The notes under the pieces are model-generated. The model searched no databases and was not told the DNA's origin. It saw only the letters and a program-made list of their open reading frames with translations. This document shows positions 46,653 through 57,490 of a DNA stretch of 64,000 nt, one piece after another. This stretch comes from Anadara kagoshimensis. Its lineage: Eukaryota > Mollusca > Bivalvia > Arcoida > Arcidae. Each line of letters opens with the position of its first letter. Positions within the stretch are counted from its first letter, which is position 1. The position numbers and the translations under genes were made by a program. The stretch lies in NCBI GenBank assembly GCA_021292105.1, contig CM037862.1:6986765-7050764 (forward strand), given 5' to 3'.

Positions 46653-46936
46653 ATGGTTGTGTCGATTCATATATCATCTGGATGCATTAAGAGTAGGAAT
46701 GTGGGATTTGGAATTAAATATCTTCCTTATTGTCAAGAAACACCACACAGCCCAGTTAAGGGTTCTAACCCATACGCCTGCTTCATTTTCAGCTCAAATC
46801 ACATGTCCCCAGAGAGGTGAGGAAAATAGTGGTTTCAAGGATAATTTTTAAATGAGAAATAAAGGATTTTTTTATTTAGGTCAGATAATGGACAACATTG
46901 TGCTTACAGTTCCATGAAATATTGTTCACAGCAGGG

Positions 46937-47154
46937 TATAAGTAAACAACTTTGACCTGTCTGCTTGACCTTTCATTAGACTTATCATACTATCATCCTT
47001 GTAATACATAAGTGGTGTTAGGATTCACAGTTAATTCATAAACAATGCAAGATCTAGACACAAAGAGACACATGTGTATCCTATACATAAATGTACCAGA
47101 TCCACTATATTTAAACTAAAGGTCAAATGGACAGGTCAAAGTTGTTTGCCTATA
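46937..47154. mobile_element. MITE-1 copy 6
   Basis: Left end TATAAGTAAACAACTTTGAC with CTGTCTGCTTGACC; right end AAAGGTCAAATGGACAGGTC with AAAGTTGTTTGCCTATA. 218 bp. Confidence 0.88.
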
Positions 47155-47352
47155 TTCAACTATCAGTGGAAACTAGAGAATGAAATCTGATGATTTATCT
47201 AGATTGTTAATCTATGAATAAAATGGATGGTCACTCTTATTAATAGCCTCACCACTAATTTTATTGTCAGAAAAATTGAATGACCTCTCTCCCAATGAGG
47301 TTTTCACGATTTCATTTACCAGGGGCCCTATATCATTAGGACATATTAATGA

Positions 47353-47358
47353 CCTCCT

Positions 47359-47390
<32 letters not shown>

Positions 47391-47392
47391 AC
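47353..47392. repeat. C-run and (CT)n tract
   Basis: CCTCCTCCCCCCCCC is followed by a CT run of about 24 bases, all pyrimidine on the plus strand. Confidence 0.95.
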
Positions 47393-48319
47393 TCAAAATA
47401 AAAAAAGAGGTTTTGAACTATCACCATAATTAGCCATGCATGATTTTGTAGATTCAAGGATTAATGAAAAAAGATGAGGGTGTCATGATTTGACTTTATT
47501 CTTTATTAAAAGCATTTTTATTTTATTCAAATTTAAACAAGTTAAAATGCTGGTAGTGACATTTATGTGTTCATATTGCATAATGAAATTTGGTTTTTCT
47601 TCTATACAAGGGTTCCTATCTTCATTGTAAAAGATTCATTTGTATTGTGAACCAGGTGAGCTTCCTATAGGTCTTAATCCAGCTCTCCCAAAAGCATGTG
47701 CTTGGATGCATTTTGATATCCTTGTCTCAAAAATATACATGTATCTCTATCACACATGTTTCAGAAAAAATGTTTTTAAAATGTAACATTTATTTATATT
47801 AAATTGGACACGTTTTAGCCATAAAAATTGTAATTACTTAACTGCAGTATTAATTTTGAAAGAAAAAGTTTACTTCTGTTTAATTTAATGGCCAACATGT
47901 TTTTGTAATAAAATTGATGTAAACTAAATCACTAACTTTCATGAAAATATTTTTTTTTAAATTTGAAAATATTAAATAATGTATTTTTTGTTTGAATTAG
48001 CCACCTGCAATATATTTTGACAATAAATTTCATACTGTTTTTAAAAGTGTAATTATTTAAATAATAAATTGGTCATATATAAAAGTACAGTTAACACGCA
48101 TTGTAAGGTTCATTCATTTTTTACATGCATTGTTAAATGAGGTTCATTTTCAATGACTCCATGCATACCCCCTGAGGTGAACATCCGTCAACCTAAAATT
48201 TTAATTTATAGAATGACTCAGTTTAAGTGTAGACTTTTTTGTTTACTTTTTGTTTATTTATTTGTTTGTTTGTGTTATTAATTTTGACTCATATAGACAG
48301 TTGGTTTGTATGTATTCTA

Positions 48320-48372
48320 CTTACAGTCCCAGTCAAGAATATTTCCTCTTATAATGAGTCATCACCAGCTAA
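48320..48372 (-). mobile_element. SINE-A terminal fragment
   Basis: CAGTCCCAGTCAAGAATATT and GAGTCATCACCAGCT match the reversed 3' module of SINE-A. The rest is missing and the complex foldback begins about 100 bases on. Confidence 0.65.
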
Positions 48373-48479
48373 AAAAAGTTTTAAATACCTTTGCTGATTG
48401 TAAATGACAAATACCTATAAAGCCAATAAATAGACGTAAGTAAATTACATATTTTATTAAAGCGTCTTTAGAGAAGGAA

Positions 48480-49230
48480 CATTGTTGCTGCTTTCTATTT
48501 TCTTCCATCTTCCTATATTTGAGATTAATAGAATCTATCATGAGTATCCATGTAGGATAGGGAATCTCACCCGAGGGGTTGAATATTTCAGTCATAGACG
48601 AGGCTTGCTGAGTCTCTGACAGAAATATTCAACCCCGAGGGTGAGATTTCCCTATCCTACATGGATAAACTCATGATTGATTCTTTTTCTTCCATTTTGA
48701 TGACAATTTTTGGCTTGACATATCAGTCACATCGACATCGACGCCATCTTTGTAAATCTAACTTTGTTATTTAACGTTGTACATAAAAATAAATATGACC
48801 ATGGGACAGAATGTACCTGATGTTGGTTTATACAACATGTATAAACTAAAAAACAAAGCCATTTATTCTAATCTCCCAAAATAAACATTTGAAACGCAGT
48901 GAAAATATCTAAATTTTGGAGACTCAGGTGTCATTTTCCCGCAAGACGACGTCATGTCTCCACGATATGACGTCATTCAATTGTCCTTTGATTGTCACAT
49001 CACTTAAAGCCGCACGAAGAGGTGAAGATAGAAATTTCTACCATCGTTTATTCAAGCGGAAATCTCTATCTCCAACATAGGAAGATGGAAGAAAATTATT
49101 TCGGCTTGCGCAAACTGTGATTCAAATTGCTGTCTTCACCTCCATGTATCTATATCTGCCACTGTTTATCTTCCCCTACAAGTTCAAATTTTCAGTGATG
49201 ACACAATCAAAGGACAATTGCATAACATCA
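48480..49230. repeat. Compound foldback region, copy 2
   Basis: Three inverted pairs are visible. (1) 48537-48593 with 48618-48677: arms of 57-60 bases (ATCATGAGT, ATCCATGTAGGATAGGGAAT, TCTCACCC, GGGGTTGAATATTTC) around a 24-base spacer. (2) TTTTCTTCCATCTTCCTAT at 48498 with its complement at 49077. (3) CAATTGTCCTTTGATTGTC at 48979 with a near-complement at 49198. Two ACGTCAT boxes in inverted orientation lie at 48948-48975. CpG is higher than outside. The core arms resemble the 38.5 kb foldback (GGAAATCTCAACCC). Non-coding. Confidence 0.85.
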
Positions 49231-49442
49231 TTCTGTGGTTTTGGATAAGAACTACTGTTATCTAGCAATCCGAGATCAAAGTTAAATAAGACAGTTTAAT
49301 GTATTGAGTTTGTTGTGAGTTATAGGTCAGGGGTGTTCAAACACAAGTTTGTGGACTTTTTTTAAAGTGGCCATGTAAAACTTGTCCTGTGTCATATACT
49401 ATGCATAATAAGCATTTGGTAAATGTCAAATACAAATACACA

Positions 49443-49649
49443 TATAGGTAAACAATATTCATCTGTCCATATGACCTTTAGTTAAATATTCATTGGACGT
49501 AGGCAGCACAAATACATACCTGTGATGGAAAGCACTCTACTTTTACCGTGTATGATGTAACTGCAGATTCTAACACTACCCATATACTGAGTGACTCTTC
49601 TTTTATGGATGTTCGTAATCGAGTAAACAGGTCAATGTTGTCTGACTTT
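49443..49649. mobile_element. MITE-1 copy 7
   Basis: The most diverged copy: left end TATAGGTAAACAATATTCAT with CTGTCCATATGACC; right end AAACAGGTCAATGTTGTCTG. The interior keeps CTACCCATATACTGAGTG. Confidence 0.8.
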
Positions 49650-50668
49650 TAAAAATCGTTGACATTGTAATTCTGTTTGTATACAACTTACAAAAACCAA
49701 ACCAAAACTGCTTTGTAATGGTTAAGATTGATATGTTTTCATTTTCTAAACTTCAAGAGATTTCAAACCACTTTGTCCTCCAAAAATCACGAGAAAATCA
49801 GATAAAATATGATCTACTTGTATATACATTTACCTGTGATTTCTTGATGAGAAGTGTCATTGTTTGATTATAAGGGGAGGTTAACCACCTCCAAATTACC
49901 CGACATTTGAGCTTCAACAAGTTGGAGTGTAAAACTTTCCTATAAATATTTAATTGAAGTTTAATTTTTAGGTGAGGTATATTTTATATGTTGCTACATA
50001 CTTGGATACTGAATACCTGTTTCAGGTAGGAAACACCTGGGTAATATTTAGGTTAGCGATTTTGTAAGTGGACACAGGTATGTAACCTCTCACCTGGTTA
50101 TCATTCTGTAACAAGTATGGTTGATGATGTCTACAGAGGAGTACTTTGTGGAGACACGTTTTTAACTTTGTTGTTTAGTTGACTTGTGTTATGTGACTTT
50201 TATAATTGCTGTAATTATAAATAGGTAAGTAAAGATATACTTGTGGTACTTTTGTTTGAATTTTGTTTCCCTTGCATCATTAAGCTTTTGTATGCTAAAT
50301 AGAGCCTCTACTTATACTGATGTCTATAGAGAAGTTATTTGTGGAGACAGGAGTTTAACTTTGTTGTTTAATTGGCTCGGGTTATGTGACTATAATTAAT
50401 TGGGTAAAAAGGTGATTACCGGTAATTATGACACAAAAGGTTTATTGTGGTACATCTGTTGGAGTTGGGTCTGATTTTGTAACACTTGCATTATTTAGAT
50501 TTTGTATGCTGAATAGAGCACCAACTTAGCTTTAGAAGAGCTGATGGCATGCCTCAATGTGAGTATATATAATGATGCTTTGGAACTTATTGTGTATAAG
50601 TAGTCATTCTTACTGGCAAGAGTTACTTGATTTTCAGAACCAACCTCTTTTACACTTGAGATACTTGT

Positions 50669-50673
50669 CTCAG

Positions 50674-50735
<62 letters not shown>

Positions 50736-50820
50736 GGAAGAGGAGAGGACGAGAGACACTTTTCCAGTTACAAACATGAAAGAGAGGGGAGGGAAGGGAA
50801 GGGAGGGGAGGGGAGATTTC
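50669..50820. repeat. Purine tract: (GA)n then GGGA runs
   Basis: A (GA) tract (50671-50732), then mixed purines, then AGGGGAGGGAAGGGAAGGG and further GGGG blocks near 50780-50816. Those blocks give six closely spaced G runs on the plus strand, enough for a G-quadruplex. The open frame through it is low-complexity. Confidence 0.93.
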
Positions 50821-51375
50821 CAGCTACAGACAAAAACATAGAGAGTGAAAGATAAAGAGATACTTTCCTTACAAACATGTTTTTGCTATAGATGTAGAAT
50901 GTATCATAATATAAGCTATTTAGATGTGTAAGTAGAAAATTACCCTTAGATGATTATTCCCAATAGTGAATTAAAGAGTAGTAATTGTTATAGCAACCAT
51001 CTGTCCTGCCTTTAACCTTTATATCCTAGTAACCACTATAGGATCAGCTCAATCAGAATGTACACAGGCAGAAAATTTAACACATTGGGATGTGAAATGT
51101 TGTGTCCAGTTCATTGATCTTCAAAGTGACCATTTCCTGTGGTCATTTTAGAATTCTATCATCAACTTCAGCTAAAGGCAAAATGGTTTAGCTGGTGATT
51201 ATTTTAAGTAGCATATAAGTTATAACACTGCGTTAACTAAAGGTAGGTGGCATATAATTTGAGTAGCAATGTGACATTGAGTTTGATTTTACTTAAATTT
51301 ATTTTGCCAGTTCATAATTTCAGCAATAAGACTTGTTAAGAGTCAGTTTTACTAATGGCATGCATGATTTCTATA

Positions 51376-51553
51376 CAGTCAAACCTGTCTATAATAATCA
51401 CCCAAGGGAACCAGTAAAAGTGGCCTTTATGGGCAAGTGGCCTTTATTTACAGGTTCAAATAATATGAATAGAGAACAATTAGGACACATTTCTACTAGC
51501 CTTTATAAGCAGGTGCCTTATATAGACGTGGCCTTTAAAGGCAGGTTGGACTG
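51376..51553. mobile_element. pogo/Tigger-like MITE, copy 2
   Basis: CAGTCAAACCTGTCTATAAT to AAAGGCAGGTTGGACTG, with TA on both sides (51374-51375 and 51554-51555). The interior repeats GTGGCCTTTAT and AGCAGGTGCCTTATAT. 178 bp, non-coding. Confidence 0.85.
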
Positions 51554-52164
51554 TACTTTCACCAAAATTCTGTGAAATGCATGTTCTGTAAGTTGTTTAT
51601 AACAAGAAAAGTGTGTTTCTTTGTGAAAAACAATGATTGAGAGATGTTTTACCTCATCATAGAAAAGTAGTAGATGTTTAAAAAAAAACATAGAGCTGTT
51701 CTTAAAAAAGTTTGGGGTTTTCTATCCCAGAAAGGGAGGTGACAACTTTTGCATGGGGTAAGACTTATCTATTATGTCAGGGAAAGCAAGTTAAGGAGTG
51801 GCAGGTTACAGAAATGCAAAGATGTTTTATATCATACTTTAAGGGTCACTTTTCTGTTAATTAAATTTGCCAGCTTCTTCTAGGTGGTAAAGCGTAATTT
51901 AAAGTTGAAGTAGATTCTTAATTAGGAATGGTATTATATGAAAACATCTGTGGTGATATTATCTTCCAGGTGGACTTGAGTTAGTCAGTAAGATAATGGT
52001 AAAATAATTAAACAAAATCCTCATTACAGAAATTAGATATATTGTTGGTATGATTGCTCAAATAAACAGAAAGTCTCAAGGAAAAGTAACACCTGTCTGT
52101 CGAAAATCCAAATTAGCACACACAGGAAGATTATAAATGTAACCCAATTTCATGCTGGAATTGT

Positions 52165-52285
52165 CCCTGGAAGAATGGAGTTTACACCCCAGTGAGTCAA
52201 GATTCTTCAACTTATAAAAAGGTATTTGGTCAATTCTGGGCCGATGGAGGAATCTGGAGTGCCTGGGGAAAAACAAGTGACCGAT
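52165..52285 (-). mobile_element. SINE-B 3' part
   Basis: In reverse: GGAGTTTACACCCCAGTGAG, TCAAGATTCTTCAACTTATA, GGTCAATTCTGGGCCGATGG, GGAATCTGGAGTGCCTGGGG. The head is missing. Confidence 0.8.
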
Positions 52286-52394
52286 AATTTAGGGGAAAAA
52301 ACCCAAAATAGTGTATTTTCTAATTGATCAGTGAGTGTTTTATTCCATATGTAAAGAATAATCTTCATTAGTGTTCATTCTAGGATTTATTAGA

Positions 52395-52525
52395 GGAGAC
52401 ATTTTCAAAAACTTTTCTCTAAAACACTATTACATCAATATTTTTGCATTTATGTAATTTTAAATATGGCCCCCTAAGGCCTTAATAATAGGGTCATTTG
52501 GCAAAACAAGAGATCATTATGACCC
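52395..52525. repeat. Dispersed repeat pair, copy 1
   Basis: TTTTCTCTAAAACACTATTA, CATCAATATTTTTG, GGGTCATTTGGCAAAACAAG recur in the same order at 57365-57490. Confidence 0.8.
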
Positions 52526-54239
52526 CTTCCTAGAATGAACACTGCTTCAACACTGAATTTTCTTGTAAGTTGGTTGCTTCTTTGTTGATGATATTTTTGG
52601 TAAATGCTAGGAATTTTTAAGAACTTTTTGGTAGAATATATCTAGGTTGTTACCTGTTGGTATTTGTTTACAGATGTTAAGTAGGTACTTTTGTCCTGAT
52701 TTTAGTGACCATCCAGGTGAAAAGAATAATTAATATACCTTGAAGGACAAAATTGTCATAAAATAGTGGTAAAAACAGAAGTGTTTTACTGCTTGACAAA
52801 AGTCAAATAATAGGTGTTAAATATCACCACATTGACCCCTGTCAGGTGTCACAGGGAGATGGCATTGTTTAGTAGATTCTGTATTATATATCAGTACTGT
52901 AATGGGTACCATTATTATAGTCTATAATGTATAATAATGGGGCTACTCTAACATAAATATAAGTTAGTAAAGAAGTCACTGATGTAAAACCTATCATTTT
53001 AAGGTGGCCTGTTTTCACTAAAGATATTTTAGGCTCTTATGGCAACTCTATGTATAGTTTCTAAACCCAGATTCTCAAACTTGGTGGAAAAAGTCTCTGA
53101 TGGTGAAATGTTTTCACTAAAGAACATTGAAAAACAACTTATACTCTATGTCCTTATGCTGGCACTCTTTGCCAGTTGTCCCATTTGTTCTGGAAACAGT
53201 CTTTACGTAAAAATTTACTAAAGGCAGACAACTCAGTTCACTGAACATGGAACTTACCAAAGGGGGACAATTCAGTTTACTGACCAGATTGTAAATGGCA
53301 TGTTGTTTACATTGAAATAATGCTGTAAATGATCCATACATATGCCAGATGCAAAAATACTGTCACTTAATTAAAGTCAATAAATATCTCCAAGGTAACC
53401 CCCATTGTCTTTGTTGTTTTCTGTTATTGTTTACTACCACAGTGATAAGATAAGTCTGGAGTTTTGTACATGTATAATGGAAAGTGATGGACAATTATTT
53501 TGTAAATATTTAGTACAGGATATTTTACATAGTTAGCTGTGTCTAGACAAGGCAGGCAAAAAGCATAAAAAACTGATTAAGTGAAACTAGTTGATGTATT
53601 ACCAGAGAAATAACAGAAAGACTGACATTTACATAGTTATTATGTAGAATACTGTTGTACTAATTACCAGGCTTTATATCATACACAAATTAACCCATTT
53701 ATTGGCTATAAAAGTGTATATAATGTGTCTTATCAGAAAATACTTCATGTTAAATTTTCTGATGAATTATGTTCTACAGGATAATTAAGATGTACTGTTC
53801 CGTCAGGCCCAGCCCAGATTTTTAGTGACTTAGTCAGTAGAAAGGTTGCTATTGATACACATGTGGCTGGTGTATCTAGCTAAACACAAGGTCCTTACCC
53901 TTCTGAAGCACCCGGCCTTACTACCCTTTGTAGGAAGTTCGCATGTTTAACCTCAGTAATTTTCCAGTTTCAAAGCTTTTACTGGTACTTTTCTCTGGGA
54001 TTGTGATTTAGACATGGATTGTTTGTTTTTGATTCATAAGTTGGATGATGCAGATGTTATCTCAACAGGATCTAACAAGTTTGTTTTCTTTGCTCTTTGC
54101 CAAACATTGATCACCATGAGATTAATGTTACAGAGCTTGTAGATTAAGTCTCGGTGTGACATGATAAAGAGTATTCACTGCACATATTGACATCTGTGCA
54201 TACTACAATGATGGTATACACTGCAATTTGAATTGAATT

Positions 54240-54535
54240 TTTTAAAGTGCCACTTACTGCCTAGGTTTAAATCCCAATTGATGTTTCGCCAACAATGTTC
54301 CGTCACTTGCCGCCATCACGGTACCAAAGCAGACTCATGGCAACTAATGACATACTAGTGTCAGCAATGTCATTAAAGGGCACAATTCAGGCCAAGTTTT
54401 CTTTCTTTTTGCGTCTTATTCAAGCATGTCTGGCCTTTCATTTCTAGTGCCCAAGGTTGGTAGTTTACTTCAGGTATTCTGGTTTTCTTCACCATTCCTG
54501 CTCTGACCATCTCTGCATTTGTTATAGAAAGATAA
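54240..54535 (+). mobile_element. SINE-B remnant interrupted by repeat R7
   Basis: The left piece GCCTAGGTTTAAATCCCAAT (B-box) and right piece GCCCAAGGTTGGTAGTTTAC, CAGGTATTCTGGTTTTCTTC come from one SINE-B. Between them lies a reversed R7 copy (54284-54440), with TTCCGTCACTTGCCGCCATC and CACGGTACCAAAGCAG. Confidence 0.75.
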
Positions 54536-55479
54536 AGTCAAAACTTAAATAATAAATGTTCCTTATGCCTTTTATTGTGTGTTGCTAGACACATCTGAAG
54601 TTAACATGTGCTGATGATGAAAGTTTTAAATGTTAAAAAAAAAATGTTAAAACTTGCAACATTGTGATGTTAATCTAGGATTGAGACATGTAATGATGTT
54701 GATAATAATGACTTAAAATTTTCAATTTAAAATCACAGCAGGAATTGAAAATACTAGTTTTAAACCATAATTTATCCAGTTAATTGTCTTTTAATAGAAT
54801 GTGATAAAAATGCCATTATTTCTTGATAGAGATCCAAAAATGTATATTCAGCTTATCATGCAATTAAATGTTATGGAAAGTGAAAGTGGGCTGTAATAAG
54901 ATAAAGTGTTATTGTAGAGGTGTTAAGTGTTTTACCTGGAAATTGTCCAGTTTGGCTTCAATTTACCATGACTAATATAAGCTATGAGGATATATAATAT
55001 TATAAATTAATTTTATAGCTCGTTACTAAGTGTATCACCTTAGTATCTTCCTTAACATTGTATCTGATTACATAATAATTTGTGTGAAAGTGCAGGTGAT
55101 TCTATGCTGTAGGTGGGATATGTAAACATGCAGGTATGATATTGTTTTGTAGATTTTGTTGTAAGGTACATGTATGATACATTTACCAGACTGGTATAAT
55201 TTTCTCGGTTTGGTGTCATATGTCCACAATTAGTGATAAAATACTGGACAGGAGTTGTAATAAAGTAAGTTTTTATCTTGTTATGTATACTACATTGGTG
55301 ACCTTATGGCACTGGTATTTGTAGACCCAACCCTTTAGTAATCCACAGGTGGGTCTAAATTCAAGAAGGATCTTTCATAAAAAAGGTGGAAATATATGAG
55401 ATGGTTAAGTGTCAGTTTATAAGGTCAGCTGTTTTCTGTGGTCACTCTATAATTTAGACAATGTCCAAAGTGGAGATGA

Positions 55480-55698
55480 GTAATGGCGTTTTACACCCAG
55501 TCAAGATACTTTCACTTATATCAAGATGACCATTTTAGGAATGTTAGAGGAAACTGGAGTGCCCAGAGAAAACCACAAAACATTTGCAAGGGAATTGAAA
55601 AGCATGATTATCATACTAGAATCTGTCCTTACTTAGATCAAATCTAGGTGGTAGGAGGTGTGATTTATAAGTGCACACTTTAGACTACTTGGTCACAA
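55480..55698 (-). mobile_element. SINE-B, near full length
   Basis: In reverse: GGCGTTTTACACCCAGTCAA, GATACTTTCACTTATATCAA, GAGGAAACTGGAGTGCCCAG, AAAACCACAAAACATTTGC, AGTGCACACTTTAGACTACT, TGGTCACA. The head is recognisable. Confidence 0.85.
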
Positions 55699-56734
55699 GA
55701 GTGTATGGTTAGTGTATACAAACATTAGAATGTCTTTGGTGAAAAAATGCAATGTAACGACTACCATTTGTACCCCACCAAAACTTTAGTTTTGACTGAA
55801 AAGGATAAAAATGACATACCATTTTGAACATTTCTGTGAAAAACAATTTTTCAAAATTTTTACATAGAACTAAATTTAATTTAATGGGTGGGATGAACAA
55901 AAGGAATTCTTACCAAGCAGATATAGTTATAAAAAACTTAAAATACTGATACAGAATCAATTTCAGATTTGAATTATTACACAACTTTATGAATATATTT
56001 CAAATTTAAAAGCAGGATTCTTTCATTTTGTACCAGATGTACTAGACATATGCACATATATATTAAATGTTTGTCAATTTTTAATGAACAGAAATCCTGT
56101 ATATATATCATATGTTGTTGTATTATTGTTAGATAAATGAATTGATTTTCGTAATTGATTGGTATTGGTGTTTCTGCGTGGTCATTTAGTTAATTTGTCC
56201 TTTTGTTGATATCTATTAACAGTATCAATTCCTGGAGCCATAACTTCACTGAGGTGTAAAATGTAATAGATTTATATAGATCTAAATCATAAGTATATTT
56301 TATTTATATATATAGGTATACTTTGAAGTAAAGTCGGTGACTCACTTATCATTATTACTTCTAAAGTATTTATTTATGTCTTTTCTGTCATGTCACAGAA
56401 ATAATATTGTGACAGATGTGAAAATGTGAAAAAATGACAAATTGGCCACTTATGTTATAAAGCATTAGAGATACACTTCTTTGTATCAGGAGTTAATTCA
56501 TCTGAGGACTCCTTTATCACTGACCCAGTCCACTACATTCCTCCCTTCCAATTGGTAGCTCAGATGAGCTATTCTCATATGGATTTCCCCATGTGTTGAC
56601 CATCCTGTGCCTGTAAACTTTTTACCTTTTAATCATCTTCTAACCTATTAGGCCAAAAATTGCTAGACCTTACATAGTTTATACATGTATTAAGCATCCT
56701 TATGTTGTGTTGTTTCAAAATTGCACAAAATTTT

Positions 56735-56895
56735 ACTATGGGGCCCCAAAGGGGAAAATGTTGGGGACCCTATAAAGTTTTGATGATTTTCTCCAGTGAC
56801 AAAATCAAAAGGAAACATTACAAATCCATGCCCAAATTACAATCCCAAAGCAAAGTGAGAACTTTGAAAACTAGCAAATTAACTAATCTCATGAA
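56735..56895. repeat. Dispersed repeat, related to 9.6 kb
   Basis: Starts with GGGGCCCCAAAGGGGAAAAT. The part AATCCCAAAGCAAAGTGAGA plus ACTTTGAAAACTAGCAAATT matches 9650-9690. Confidence 0.65.
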
Positions 56896-57364
56896 ACTCT
56901 AGATGTCATTGGTTTGGAAAAAAAATAGAGGACATTTCAGACAACCCCATTCATGTTGAACCAGATGCAAGGTTTATTTGCATGCAATATGTATACTAAA
57001 TATGTATAACGAGTATTCTTATTTAAATTTCTTGACAACAAGAGTCCATGCTCAATTCAAATATGCATACAAAACCATTTCATGCATGTAATAGGTGCAC
57101 TGCTATTTGAAGTGTTTTCAGTTAAATTTCAATGTTATTTTATTGTATCCATTCATCTTGAATAAAATGTCACAGCTGAATGAAATATACCCTGCAATAA
57201 AGCACATTAAAATTGAATTTCAGATAAAAAGTATTTTAAGCTTAATTTGGTAGTTTTCATCAATTTTAAAGTTAGGGAAAAAGTGTACAGTAAACATTAA
57301 AACTACAATCAATAATATTACTCATAAAAATTCTTAAGCCTGCAAATAGCAATTTTCAATCTGG

Positions 57365-57490
57365 GATTTTTCAGAAGTGGCTATTTTTAAAAACTTTCCT
57401 CTAAAACACTATAACATCATTATTTATGTCAATATGTATGGTCCACTAAGGTGATTTGGGTCATTTGGCAAAATAAGAGAGAATGTCCCC
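57365..57490. repeat. Dispersed repeat pair, copy 2
   Basis: TTTCCTCTAAAACACTATAA, CATCATTATTTATG, GGGTCATTTGGCAAAATAAG match 52395-52525 in order and orientation. Confidence 0.8.

Noticed and set aside
50572-50841. Arg-Glu-rich frame
   Set aside because: Translation of a GA microsatellite.
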